DNA of 64,000 bases from Betaproteobacteria bacterium (GCA_028065725.1 JAPTVL010000468.1:1-64000); one strand, 5' to 3'. Positions 42,499-51,187 are shown, numbered from the stretch's first letter. Translations and numbers: made by a program. The notes: generated from the sequence alone by a model not told the origin.

Positions 42499-44504
42499 GG
42501 CCTGGCCACCAAGAGCAGCACCAGCAGCGTGACGAAGCTATACATCAGGTACACGGCGATGCGTCCGCCCTGCAGGGCGACAATCAGGGTCGACACCCTG
42601 CCCGCCGTTTTCGCCAGCGGCAGGTAGAGCCAGTGCCAGAAGTGGTCCTCGACCTTGACGCTGTAATACGGCCGGGTGTCGCGCGCCGTCGGAAAGTGGC
42701 GCTGCATGCGGAACATCGGCTCGAAGATGCGGCGGATCGGCTGCGAAAAACCTTCCGCGGTATCCTGCGCGCGCGGCCCCTGGAAGTAATAGCCGCAGTC
42801 CCAGGCACTGGTGCGGCGCACCCGGCCGTGATACAGGTGGCGCACCAGCCAGCGGCCGAACAGCAGCGTCGCGGTTATGGTGACGAGGAATATTATCGGC
42901 TCGTAGCTGGCACGCTCCGGCGAGATCGGCGCCAGCATCCACCAGCCCTGCTCATTGAGCTTGTCGGCCAGCCCGGTGCCCAGCAGCTGGCGCGTCGCCG
43001 CGTCGATGCGCGCAATCACGGTCGAGGGCAGGATGCCCAGCAGCAGCGTGATCAGCGCCAGCCAGACCAGACCGAGCTTTTCCCAGGTGCCCGCGTCGTG
43101 GGCATCCTTGAGCCCCGGCTCGCGCATCTGGCCGAGGAAAATGATGCCGTAGAACTTGACCATGGCGAAACCGGCCAGCGCCGCGACCAGTGCCACCAGC
43201 GCCGCCGCCACCGGTACCACCATGTTGAGCCAGGGATGCGGCAGGCCCGGCGAGAACAGGAAGCTTTGCAGCAGCAGCCACTCCGAGACGAAGCCCGACA
43301 GCGGCGGCAGGCCGGCGCTGGCGATCACCCCGGCCAGCGCCAGCCAGGCCACCCAGGGCATGCGATGGATCAGCCCGCCAAGCTTGCCCAGGCTGCGCTC
43401 CCTGGTGGCATGCAGCACCGAACCGGTGCACAGGAACAGCAGGCTCTTGAACGCCGAATGCGCCAGGCAGTGGTAGAGCACGGCAGTCATGGCCAGCGCC
43501 GCCAGCGCCTCCATGCGATAGGCATGGAAGATCAGGGTCAGGCCGATGCCGACCGCGATCAGGCCGATGTTCTCGATCGAGGAATAGGCCAGCAACCGTT
43601 TCATGTCGCTTTGCACCGTGCTGTAGAGCACGCCAAACAGTGCCGTGACCAGACCGACCACCAGCGCGACCACGCCCCACCACCAGATCGTCGTATGCAC
43701 CAGGTCGAAGCTCACGCGCAGCAGGCCGTAAATGGCGGTCTTCAGCATCACGCCACTCATCATCGCCGACACCGGCGAGGGCGCGGCCGGGTGCGCTTCC
43801 GGCAGCCAGACATGCAGCGGCACCAGTCCGGCCTTGGCGCCGAAGCCGACCAGCGCCAGCAGGAAGGCGGCCGAGGTCCAGAACGGCGAGAGCTGCTGGG
43901 CGCGCATGCCGGCGAAGCTGTAATCGCCGGCACCGCCAGTCATCACGCCGAAGCAAAGCAGGATGGCGATGGCGCCGATGTGGGCGATCAGCAGGTAGAG
44001 GAAGCCGGCGCGGCGGATTTCTTCGTGGCGGTGATCGGTGGTGACCAGGAAGAAGGACGCCAGCGCCATGCTTTCCCAGGCCACCATGAAGGCATAGGCA
44101 TCGTCCGCCAGCAATACCATCAGCATACTGGCGAGGAAGACATGGTATTCCAGGCACAGCACGCCGGGCGCGGTGCCTTCGCCCTTGCGGAAATACCCGG
44201 CAGCGAAAATCGAAATGCCGGCCGGGACGAACCCGAGCAGCACGGCGAACACGGCGGACAGATTGTCCAAACGCAGGTGGAAGGGCAGATCGGGCAGGCC
44301 GACGACCAGCACCGCGGTCTGCGCCTGGCCGCCGAGCGAATTTAGCGCCACCGCGCCGACGCCGAGGCCGACCACGGCGCCCAGGGGAAACAACGTCTTG
44401 CTGATGAAGCGCGTGTTGCGCGGCGCGACCAGCCCGAGCAGGCCGATTGCCAGCCAGAGGCAGGCAGCAATCAGCAGGGCGTCGATGGGCAGGAAGCTGG
44501 TCAT
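42495..44504 (-). CDS. Antiporter-like subunit HyfB (NuoL-like)
   Basis: 669 residues and about 15 transmembrane helices with a long C-terminal extension, as in HyfB/HycC. The antiporter core shows VGFGAKAGLVPLHVWLPEAH with the conserved Lys, and MVAWESMALASFFLVTTDH with the TM5 Glu. The C-terminal region, YEPIIFLVTITATLLFGRW and RTSAWDCGYYFQGPRAQ, is a family trait. It is the first gene of the six-gene operon (hyfB, C, E, F, G, I-like order) and has ~120 bp of upstream space shared with the 3' end of a SulP gene. No hyfA or hyfH ferredoxin subunit is present. Confidence 0.92.
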   Translation of the reverse strand: MTSFLPIDALLIAACLWLAIGLLGLVAPRNTRFISKTLFPLGAVVGLGVGAVALNSLGGQAQTAVLVVGLPDLPFHLRLDNLSAVFAVLLGFVPAGISIFAAGYFRKGEGTAPGVLCLEYHVFLASMLMVLLADDAYAFMVAWESMALASFFLVTTDHRHEEIRRAGFLYLLIAHIGAIAILLCFGVMTGGAGDYSFAGMRAQQLSPFWTSAAFLLALVGFGAKAGLVPLHVWLPEAHPAAPSPVSAMMSGVMLKTAIYGLLRVSFDLVHTTIWWWGVVALVVGLVTALFGVLYSTVQSDMKRLLAYSSIENIGLIAVGIGLTLIFHAYRMEALAALAMTAVLYHCLAHSAFKSLLFLCTGSVLHATRERSLGKLGGLIHRMPWVAWLALAGVIASAGLPPLSGFVSEWLLLQSFLFSPGLPHPWLNMVVPVAAALVALVAALAGFAMVKFYGIIFLGQMREPGLKDAHDAGTWEKLGLVWLALITLLLGILPSTVIARIDAATRQLLGTGLADKLNEQGWWMLAPISPERASYEPIIFLVTITATLLFGRWLVRHLYHGRVRRTSAWDCGYYFQGPRAQDTAEGFSQPIRRIFEPMFRMQRHFPTARDTRPYYSVKVEDHFWHWLYLPLAKTAGRVSTLIVALQGGRIAVYLMYSFVTLLVLLLVARP

Positions 44505-44546
44505 TTTTTGTACAGTGGCGAGGCGAATTTTAGCAGCCGGACCCGG

Positions 44547-44572
44547 TCACCGTGCCGCCGGCGCCGACTTTT
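44547..44572 (+). repeat. REP-like 26-bp element, copy e
   Basis: A copy lying between the hyfB-like start and the SulP stop codon. GCCGCCGGC (44554-44562) pairs with GCCGGCGGC (44573-44581) across ten bases to make a strong hairpin. Confidence 0.55.
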
Positions 44573-44627
44573 GCCGGCGGCCTCCCGCCGCCTGATTCCA
44601 TCTTCATGCGATGCAGCATCTGCCGGA

Positions 44628-46772
44628 TCAGCCAAATCGCTGCTCCGCCACCGGGGTCGATGGCGGACGCAGGCCGTCGTCGGCGCCGCGATGTTCCTCG
44701 CGCGAATAGATGTACTCCAGGCCGCGCTCCGCGGTGCCGAAGAAATTTTCCTCGCCGATCGCGGCGTAGAGTCCGGTGGCGCGCATCACGTCGAGCACCT
44801 GCTTCTTCATGCCGGCGAACAGCATCACGGTGCCGTTGCCGCGCAGTCGGTCAACGATGTGGTGGATCACCTCCTCGCCGGAAGCGTCGAGCTCGTTGAT
44901 GCCGTCGCCGACGATCAGCAGGTAGGGTGCCTGCGGATTGTTGGCCACCGCCTCGAGGATGGCGTCCTCGAAGAAGGCCACGTTGGCGAAGTACAGCCTG
45001 CCGTCGAAGCGCACCGCGGTCACCACCTGCGACGGCGGCAGGTTATGCACCCGGCTGTCGCGCAGGGTGCCGTCGGCATGGCGGCCGAGGATCGCCACGC
45101 GCGGCGACATGGTGCGGTATAGATACAGCAGGATGGCGAGCCCGGCGCCGATCATGATGCCCTTGTCCAGGTGCGGGGCGAAGGCCAGCGTGGCGACGAA
45201 GGTAACGATCGAGGCGATGCCGTCGTGGCGGTTGGCCTGCCAGGCATGCTTGATGGCGCCGAAGTTGATCAGGCCGATCACCGCCATGATGATCACCGCG
45301 GCGAGCACCGCCTGCGGCAGGTGGTAGAGCAAGGGGGTCAGGAACAGCAGGGTCAGCACCACGAAAGCGGCGGTAATCACCGACGACATGCCGGTCCTGG
45401 CGCCGGCATTGATATTCACCGCCGAGCGCGAAAAGGAACCCGAGACGGGAAATGACTGGGTCAGGCTGCCGACCAGGTTGGCCAGCCCCTGGCCGATCAG
45501 CTCCTGGTTGGGATCGATCTTCTGCCGGGTCTTGGCGGCGATGGCCTTGGCGATGGATATCGCCTCCATGAAGCCGACCAGCGAAATCACGATCGCCGCC
45601 GCAAACAGGCTGCCGATCGCGTCCCAGGAAAACTTCGGCAGGCTGAACGAGGGCAGGCCCTCGGGCACCTGGCCGACCACCTCGCCGCCACCCGCCAGCT
45701 TGAGGCTGCCGCTGGCGGCGCGAACGATGCGCCAGGCCTGGCCGTCGCCCTGGGCGCCGGCCGGCAGCTTGCCCTGGGCATGGAATTGCGCCGCCTGCCC
45801 GTCAGTCCCGGGCACGCGTTCGAAGACGAAGCTGCGCACGGCGCGATTGCGGCGGCGGTTCTCGTCCTCGCGATCCTTCAATTGCAGGCGCAGCAACTCG
45901 ATTTCGTAATTGAGGGTCGCCGCCTCGTGCGCCGGCTCGCTGCCCGCCTGATGCAGCTTCTTCAACTCCGCCGACTTGGCGGCGATCTGCTCGTTGATCT
46001 CGCGGATGCGCGTCTCGGTGCGGGCGAATTCCGCCAGCAGTGTCTGCGCCTCCGGCTCCATGATCTGTTGCGGCGTCGCCGTCGCATTGCGCTCGAAACC
46101 GATCTGCCAGGAGACCACGGTGGTCACCGCGACCGCGATCAGCACGCCGGGCAGCCGGGGCGCTTTCCTGCGGATCGCCCACATGATGGCGATGGCAACG
46201 ACGCCCATCGCCAGGGTCGGCAGGTGGGTATCGCCGGCCAGCTTGAGGACGCCCCCGATGTCGCTGACGAAGGACTCGGAACGACCCATCGGCACCCCCA
46301 TCAGCTTGTTCACCTGGGACAGGCCGATGATCATCGCCGCGGCGTTGGTGAAGCCGACGATGACCGGATGCGAAAGGAAGTTCACCACCACGCCGAGCTT
46401 GAAGGCGCCCAGCGCGAGCTGAATGATGCCGACCAGCAGCGCCAGCACGACCGCCAGCGCGACGAAGGCCTCCGAGCCCGCCGCCGCCAGCGGCGTCAGC
46501 GACGACGCGGTGAGCAGCGAGGCCACCGCCACCGGCCCGGTGCCGAGCTGGTTGGACGAGCCCCACAGCGCCGCCACCGCCACCGGCAGGAAAGCCGCAT
46601 AGAGACCGTAATAGGCCGGCAGGCCGGCCAGCTGCGCGTAGGCCATCGACTGCGGCACCAGCACCAGCGCCACGGTGAGGCCGGCGATGAAGTCGGCGCG
46701 CAGCGTGGTCCCCGCATAGGGAAACCAGCGCAGAAAGGGCAGAAAGCGTTGCAACAGCGGCGGAAAGCTCAT
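44628..46772 (-). CDS. SulP-family anion transporter with STAS domain and coiled-coil insertion
   Basis: 714 residues from the ATG at 46772 (a GTG at 46811 is also open). The SulP core starts with DFIAGLTVALVLVPQSMAYA and LPAYYGLYAAFLPV and continues with NVNAGARTGMSS-like segments (INAGARTGMSSVITAA). It exchanges or imports anions such as sulfate or bicarbonate. The C-terminal STAS domain is DGRLYFANVAFFEDAILEAV onwards. An insertion of ~140 residues (about 228-369) interrupts the normal core before VVGQVPEGLPSF. Its first half is charged and heptad-like (TETRIREINEQIAAKSAELK), predicting a coiled coil; such an insertion is not usual in SulP. A related SulP lies at 53348. Confidence 0.88.
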   Translation of the reverse strand: MSFPPLLQRFLPFLRWFPYAGTTLRADFIAGLTVALVLVPQSMAYAQLAGLPAYYGLYAAFLPVAVAALWGSSNQLGTGPVAVASLLTASSLTPLAAAGSEAFVALAVVLALLVGIIQLALGAFKLGVVVNFLSHPVIVGFTNAAAMIIGLSQVNKLMGVPMGRSESFVSDIGGVLKLAGDTHLPTLAMGVVAIAIMWAIRRKAPRLPGVLIAVAVTTVVSWQIGFERNATATPQQIMEPEAQTLLAEFARTETRIREINEQIAAKSAELKKLHQAGSEPAHEAATLNYEIELLRLQLKDREDENRRRNRAVRSFVFERVPGTDGQAAQFHAQGKLPAGAQGDGQAWRIVRAASGSLKLAGGGEVVGQVPEGLPSFSLPKFSWDAIGSLFAAAIVISLVGFMEAISIAKAIAAKTRQKIDPNQELIGQGLANLVGSLTQSFPVSGSFSRSAVNINAGARTGMSSVITAAFVVLTLLFLTPLLYHLPQAVLAAVIIMAVIGLINFGAIKHAWQANRHDGIASIVTFVATLAFAPHLDKGIMIGAGLAILLYLYRTMSPRVAILGRHADGTLRDSRVHNLPPSQVVTAVRFDGRLYFANVAFFEDAILEAVANNPQAPYLLIVGDGINELDASGEEVIHHIVDRLRGNGTVMLFAGMKKQVLDVMRATGLYAAIGEENFFGTAERGLEYIYSREEHRGADDGLRPPSTPVAEQRFG

Positions 46773-46818
46773 ATCCCGGGATTCATTCGATGCGTCCGGG
46801 TTGCGGCTCACACCCGTT

Positions 46819-46868
46819 CTTGACGCTTTCTTGACGAAGCGTCAGATATTAGCAGCGCCTATTACACC
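46819..46868 (+). promoter_or_regulatory. OmpR/PhoB-type promoter element, site 1
   Basis: Direct repeats CTTGACGCTTT and CTTGACGAAGC (46819-46840) are followed ten bases later by TATTAG (46847-46852). A perfect inverted repeat, TGACGCTT and AAGCGTCA, overlaps them. About 36 of 50 bases match site 2 without gaps. Read in this direction it points at the 3' end of the P-loop gene; it also lies just upstream of the SulP gene on the minus strand, so it may act there as an operator in reverse. Confidence 0.6.
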
Positions 46869-46910
46869 GGGGACAACAAGGTTTTTATTCCGCAATCAGG
46901 AGCGCATATC

Positions 46911-46936
46911 GCGCCGTGGCGCCGGCTCCGACTATT
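46911..46936 (+). repeat. REP-like 26-bp element, copy f
   Basis: A diverged copy (GCGCCGTGGCGCCGGCTCCG then ACTATT) overlapping the stop codon of the P-loop gene at 46932. GGCGCC in it is self-complementary. Confidence 0.4.
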
Positions 46937-48644
46937 GGCCAGGCGCTCGCACCTGGGGCGCGACCTGGTCCAGCGCGGCGGCAAGCTCGGCATCCTCCCG
47001 CACCCGCGCCAGTAGCGTCGGGTCGAGCACCTCGAAGCTGCCCTGGCGCGCCCTCAGGTAGGCGCTTCCGGATTCACGATCGACGAAGTCCACGCTTCCG
47101 ATACGCCGCACGCACTCCTTGAGGAAACCGCAATTCGCGGCGACCGCCATCTCGGACGGCGGCGGGTACAACTCGGCAGGTGTGCGGGCATGGATATTGA
47201 CTTTCTGGTAGCGCTCGATGTCGATCAAGGCCAGCGGGTCATAGATCACCATGCCGCTGCGGTCGCCGCGCGCAATGGTGCGCGGAAAGGTGCCGCGCGG
47301 CACGCGGTTGTCGAGGAAGACATAGCGGTAGTCGGGCCTGGGACTGGCCAGCCACTTGAACAGGAGTTTGGGCATGCCGCGACAGGCTTCCACGCCGTGC
47401 GCCAGGAAATCCTCGACCGCCTTGTAGCGGCCGCGCTCCAGCGCCCGCCGCCAGCCGCGTTCGACGGTTTCCTCGGGCGGCGTGATGATGAAGTACATGT
47501 ACATGGTTTCGACATAGCGGGCGTAGGTGTCGTGCAGCACCCGCGCCACCTTCTCGGCGGTAAAGCTGTCGAAGCGGAAACGGTCGACCAGCAGGTGCGG
47601 AATGGCGCGCTGGCGGTTGGCCTTGTCGCGAATGTAGCGATCGAGCTTGCCGTCGATCACCATCAGTTCGCGGCTGGTCAGGTGGCCGGCATATTTGCGC
47701 GCCGGCCCCAGCGATTCATAGTCGAGCAGCTGGCGCCGCCAGACATCCGGGCTGATGGTGGCATAGCCGTCGGCTTCGATGCCCTGCTCGCTCAGGATCT
47801 GTTTCAACATCGGCCGCAGCGAGCTCTTGCCGGCCGCCGAGGCCCCCTTCAGGCTGATCAGCACCGGCGCCGCCTGCGTGGCCACGCGGACGTATCCTTC
47901 CCGCTCGATCGCGGCGTCGACCAAGGGTGCGATCAGCTGACCGATCAGCTGGCTGCCCTGGCTGTTGCTGACGTGGCGAACGACCAGCTTCGCCAGCAAG
48001 TCCTGGTCCGCACCGAGGCGGCCGCGCTTGCCGGCAATCGCGCCGAGCACCCGGTAGAGGCTCTTGTACACCGCGCGCCGCAACGGATCTTTGGTACTCA
48101 GTCCCAGCGTCTTGTAGCCCGCGACGATGCGGTACTCGCGCTCGGCCGCCGGCTCGGACGACGTCACCGAAGGCTTGCTCTTGCGCCAGCGGCCGAGCCA
48201 ACCCGGCGGCGTCACTACCGCCGGCGACGCGAACAGCGTTTCCGCAAGAATCCTGCGCACCAGGTCAGCAGCGTGCCGGCTGAGTTCGGCGTAGGCCTGT
48301 TCAACCTCGTTGATGTGCGGAACCACGTAGTCGTTGCGGATCTTCGTCGCAATGCGGCGGAAATTACGCCCGAAATCCTCTTCCTCGTCGCCTTCGGCAA
48401 CGGCGATATCGGCGGTGACGCGAATGATGATTTCATGCAGCGCCAGACGCTGCGGCCGAAACAGCGTCAGTTCTTCGTGCGGCAAACCGGTCAGCGCGAC
48501 GAGCTCGTCAATCTCGGCGCAAGCCGTAAATGCGCACTCCGGCCGAAGGATCGTCTCAAGCGCCTTGAACTCCGCAGGTATGCCCGCGCCGACGCCCGGA
48601 TTCCAGGCCGAGTATTCCGTGGCAGCACCGGCCTCGCTGCCCAT
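46932..48644 (-). CDS. Orphan P-loop (zeta-toxin/AAA-like) ATPase or kinase
   Basis: 570 residues from the ATG at 48644, with GGGAGG six bases upstream (the ATG at 48650 overlaps that site). No family is assigned with confidence. A Walker A motif, LKGASAAGKSSLRP, lies near residues 265-278, and IKGRLDR-like helices follow; HTRELMVIDGKLDRYI (actual sequence LTSRELMVIDGKLDRYIRD) and FIITPPEETVERGWRRALER recall the zeta-toxin and UDP-GlcNAc-kinase fold, in which a mobile P-loop kinase phosphorylates a small molecule. The N-terminal half is helical. No antitoxin partner is visible. It is next to the SulP gene and its upstream region carries site 2 on the opposite strand. Confidence 0.65.
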   Translation of the reverse strand: MGSEAGAATEYSAWNPGVGAGIPAEFKALETILRPECAFTACAEIDELVALTGLPHEELTLFRPQRLALHEIIIRVTADIAVAEGDEEEDFGRNFRRIATKIRNDYVVPHINEVEQAYAELSRHAADLVRRILAETLFASPAVVTPPGWLGRWRKSKPSVTSSEPAAEREYRIVAGYKTLGLSTKDPLRRAVYKSLYRVLGAIAGKRGRLGADQDLLAKLVVRHVSNSQGSQLIGQLIAPLVDAAIEREGYVRVATQAAPVLISLKGASAAGKSSLRPMLKQILSEQGIEADGYATISPDVWRRQLLDYESLGPARKYAGHLTSRELMVIDGKLDRYIRDKANRQRAIPHLLVDRFRFDSFTAEKVARVLHDTYARYVETMYMYFIITPPEETVERGWRRALERGRYKAVEDFLAHGVEACRGMPKLLFKWLASPRPDYRYVFLDNRVPRGTFPRTIARGDRSGMVIYDPLALIDIERYQKVNIHARTPAELYPPPSEMAVAANCGFLKECVRRIGSVDFVDRESGSAYLRARQGSFEVLDPTLLARVREDAELAAALDQVAPQVRAPGQ

Positions 48645-48741
48645 CACCATCCTCCCGGCGAAAAGAAGATCGCTCGTCGCATGTCCTGTCCCTGTTCAGC
48701 GCCCAGCATAGCGCATGGCGCCAACGGTCAAAGCCAACCCC

Positions 48742-48767
48742 GAGAGTCGGCGCCGGCGACACGGCGC
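48742..48767 (-). repeat. REP-like 26-bp element, copy g (reverse)
   Basis: The only copy on the minus strand: GCGCCGTGTCGCCGGCGCCG then ACTCTC, reading from 48767 down. It lies between the P-loop gene start and site 2, so it is inside a divergent promoter region rather than at a 3' end. Confidence 0.5.
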
Positions 48768-48783
48768 CAAACATCTCCCCCGC

Positions 48784-48833
48784 CTTGACGCTCTCTTCAC
48801 GGAGTCCGTGATATTAGACATCCCTAATAGACC
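48784..48833 (+). promoter_or_regulatory. OmpR/PhoB-type promoter element, site 2
   Basis: Direct repeats CTTGACGCTCT and CTTCACGGAGT (48784-48805), a ten-base gap counted from the second repeat's conserved core, then TATTAG (48812-48817). A perfect inverted repeat TCACGGA-G-TCCGTGA overlaps the second half. It lies 80 bases upstream of the small membrane gene at 48913 and reads in that direction. It aligns without gaps with site 1 over 50 bases. Confidence 0.65.
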
Positions 48834-48912
48834 TTAAATTCAAAAGGACTTCTCCAAGTCCGGGGCATATTTCTCATCGTAGCCGCCGCCGTTTGCTTTA
48901 AGGGGAACAAAC

Positions 48913-49257
48913 ATGGACCTGCATAAAGCCCATTGGGGCAAGACCATCTTCTGGGGCGTCGCCACGGCGGCGCTGTACACGGCGATGTTCTGGTATTCCG
49001 ACCTGATCCTGTACCTGGCGCACACCACGCCCGACGCCTGCATCGTCGATCAGGGCGGCGCCACGCTCTACTATCACAAAGCCGACGCCACGTCCTGCGC
49101 GGCCAAGGGCGGTCACATGCAACCCGGCGTCTGGTGGCATGTGCTGATCCCGATCCTGCTCGCGTTCGCCATTTCGATTGTGCATGGCGCCTTCACCGGC
49201 CTGTTCTGGGAGGCGATGGGTCTCAAGCCGGCCGCCCGCGCCGAAGCGAAGGAGTAG
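48913..49257 (+). CDS. Small membrane protein before TauE/USP, unknown function
   Basis: 114 residues with two transmembrane helices (IFWGVATAALYTAMFWYSD and VLIPILLAFAISIVHGAFTG) joined by a ~40-residue periplasmic loop with two cysteines (DACIVDQ and TSCAAKGGH) that could form a disulfide. The ATG has AAGGGG upstream. It ends seven bases before the TauE/SafE fusion gene and is almost certainly co-transcribed, so it may be a small partner subunit of that permease. No known domain is recognised. Confidence 0.8.
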   Translation: MDLHKAHWGKTIFWGVATAALYTAMFWYSDLILYLAHTTPDACIVDQGGATLYYHKADATSCAAKGGHMQPGVWWHVLIPILLAFAISIVHGAFTGLFWEAMGLKPAARAEAKE

Positions 49258-49264
49258 CGCCGTC

Positions 49265-51187
49265 ATGGAAGCCACCCAGTTCATCGAACTCAATGCCGCA
49301 ACGGTGTTTCTGCTGGTGCTGATCGGCTTCATCGGCGGCATGGTCTCGGGCTTCATCGGCTCCGGCGGCGCCTTCGTCCTGACGCCGGCCATGATGGCGC
49401 TGGGCGCACCGGCCATGGTGGCGGTGGCCTCGAACATCTGCCACAAATTTCCCAAGGCGCTGGTGGGCGCCGCCAAGCGCCACAAGTACGGCCAGGTAGA
49501 CCTCAAGCTCGGACTGATCCTCGGCCTCTTCGCCGAAGCCGGCATGCTCGCCGGCAAGCACCTGATGGTCGGCATCAGCCGGGCTTTCGGCAAGGTCGGC
49601 ACCGACCTCTACGTCTCAGCGATTTTCATTGTGGTGCTGGCGGCCGTCGGCGGCTTCGTGCTGCGCGACTACCGCAAGCTGCGCCACGCGCCGCCGGACG
49701 AGGAGCACGTGGTGCCGCCGCTGGCGCTCTGGGTGCGCGCCATCGACATCCCCGGCACCATGATGCATTTCGATGCGCTCAAGGGCCGCGTCTCGCTGCT
49801 GTTCGTGATCCCGATCGGCTTCGCCACCGGCCTGCTGGCCTCGGCCATCGCCGTCGGCGGCTTCATCGGCGTGCCGGCCATGATCTACATCCTCGGCGTG
49901 CCGGCGCTGGTCGCCTCCGGCACCGAACTGGTGATCGCCTTCGTCATGGGCCTCGGCGGCACCTTCCTCTACGGCCTTGAAGGCGCGGTCGACGTGCGTC
50001 TTTCGATGCTGATCCTGCTCGGTTCGCTGTTCGGCATCCAGCTCGGCGCCATCGGCACCACCTACGTCAAGGACTACCAGATCAAGCTGGTGATGGCGGT
50101 GATCATGCTCACCGTGCTGTTCTCGCGGATGTTCTACATACCGGGCTACATGTCCGAGCTGGGCATGATCGCGCCGCTCGACCCCGGCAGCATCGCCACG
50201 CTGAAGACACTGGGCGACAGCGTACTGGCGGTGGCGCTGATCCTCGGCGCGGTAACGGTGCTGACCTCGCTTACGCGCGGCATCGCCGAACACCGCAAGG
50301 CCGACTTCGCCCGGCAACTGGCGGCGGGCATGGCGGCCTTCGCGCCGGCCGCGGGCGGCCTCGAGCGCGGCGGCGGCTGGCGCCGCATCCTGCTCGCCAC
50401 CGATGGCTCCGAATACAGCGAGGGTGCGATCCGCATCGCCGCGGCACTGGCGCGGCGCAACGACGCCCGGTTGTTGATCGCCAGCATCGCCGTCTATAAC
50501 CCCGAATACGCCAGCACCGTGCCCGGGCTGGAACAGGTGGCGCTCGACCAGGCCGGGCGCAATGTCGCCGGCGCCGTGCAAGCCGCCGCCGGCATCGAAC
50601 ACGAGGTGGTGATCGCCGAGGCGGAAGATCCATATCGCGGCATCGTGGATGCGGCCAGCGAAGACCGCGCCGATCTGATCGTCATGGGCCGGCGCGGCAA
50701 GCGCGGCCTGGCGCGGGCCATGGTCGGCGACGCCACGGCGCGCGTGATCGGCCATGCACCGTGCAATGTACTGGTGGCCCCGCGCGGCGCCACCGACTGG
50801 CGCCATGGCATCCTGGTCGCCAGCGACGGCTCGCGCCACGGCGATGCCGCCGCGCGCCTTGCCGGCCAGCTCGCGCTGGAATGGCAGCTGCCGCTGACCG
50901 TGGTCTCCGCCGTGCTCGCCAGCCACAACGAACAGCGCCGGCGCGACGCCGTCGGCGCCATCGACCGCGCCAAGGCGAGCCTCGCCGGGCTGCCGGTGCA
51001 GGTCACCGGCATCGTCGCCGAGGGCCGTCCCGAACAGGTGATCCTCGACCAGGCAGGCAAGGCCGGCGCCGACCTGATCGTCATCGGCACCCACGGCCGC
51101 ACCGGCCTCGACCGCCTGCTGATGGGCAGCGTCGCCGAGCGCGTGATCGGCTTCGCTGCCTGTCCGGTGCTGGCGGTGAAACTCTAA
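49265..51187 (+). CDS. TauE/SafE permease fused to two universal stress protein domains
   Basis: 640 residues. The N-terminal ~370 residues form a TauE/SafE (DUF81) permease with about eight helices; the family mark GMVSGFIGSGGAFVLTPAMM sits near the start, and IAVGGFIGVPAMIYILGVPA repeats it in the second half. Two UspA domains follow in tandem (about 378-510 and 515-640). The first has RILLATDGSEYSEGAIRIAA and a nucleotide site GRRGKRGLARAMVGDATARV; the second ends GTHGRTGLDRLLMGS. Such permeases export sulfite, sulfoacetate or similar anions; the Usp pair suggests control by ATP or another nucleotide. Confidence 0.9.
   Translation: MEATQFIELNAATVFLLVLIGFIGGMVSGFIGSGGAFVLTPAMMALGAPAMVAVASNICHKFPKALVGAAKRHKYGQVDLKLGLILGLFAEAGMLAGKHLMVGISRAFGKVGTDLYVSAIFIVVLAAVGGFVLRDYRKLRHAPPDEEHVVPPLALWVRAIDIPGTMMHFDALKGRVSLLFVIPIGFATGLLASAIAVGGFIGVPAMIYILGVPALVASGTELVIAFVMGLGGTFLYGLEGAVDVRLSMLILLGSLFGIQLGAIGTTYVKDYQIKLVMAVIMLTVLFSRMFYIPGYMSELGMIAPLDPGSIATLKTLGDSVLAVALILGAVTVLTSLTRGIAEHRKADFARQLAAGMAAFAPAAGGLERGGGWRRILLATDGSEYSEGAIRIAAALARRNDARLLIASIAVYNPEYASTVPGLEQVALDQAGRNVAGAVQAAAGIEHEVVIAEAEDPYRGIVDAASEDRADLIVMGRRGKRGLARAMVGDATARVIGHAPCNVLVAPRGATDWRHGILVASDGSRHGDAAARLAGQLALEWQLPLTVVSAVLASHNEQRRRDAVGAIDRAKASLAGLPVQVTGIVAEGRPEQVILDQAGKAGADLIVIGTHGRTGLDRLLMGSVAERVIGFAACPVLAVKL

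Noticed and set aside
42372..44345. 657-codon plus-strand frame opposite the hyfB-like gene
   Set aside because: Gln/His/Arg-rich low-complexity translation, no domain, and a clear membrane protein on the other strand.
47190..48788. 532-codon plus-strand frame opposite the P-loop gene
   Set aside because: Shadow frame; the minus strand has a Walker A motif, a good ribosome site and normal protein composition.
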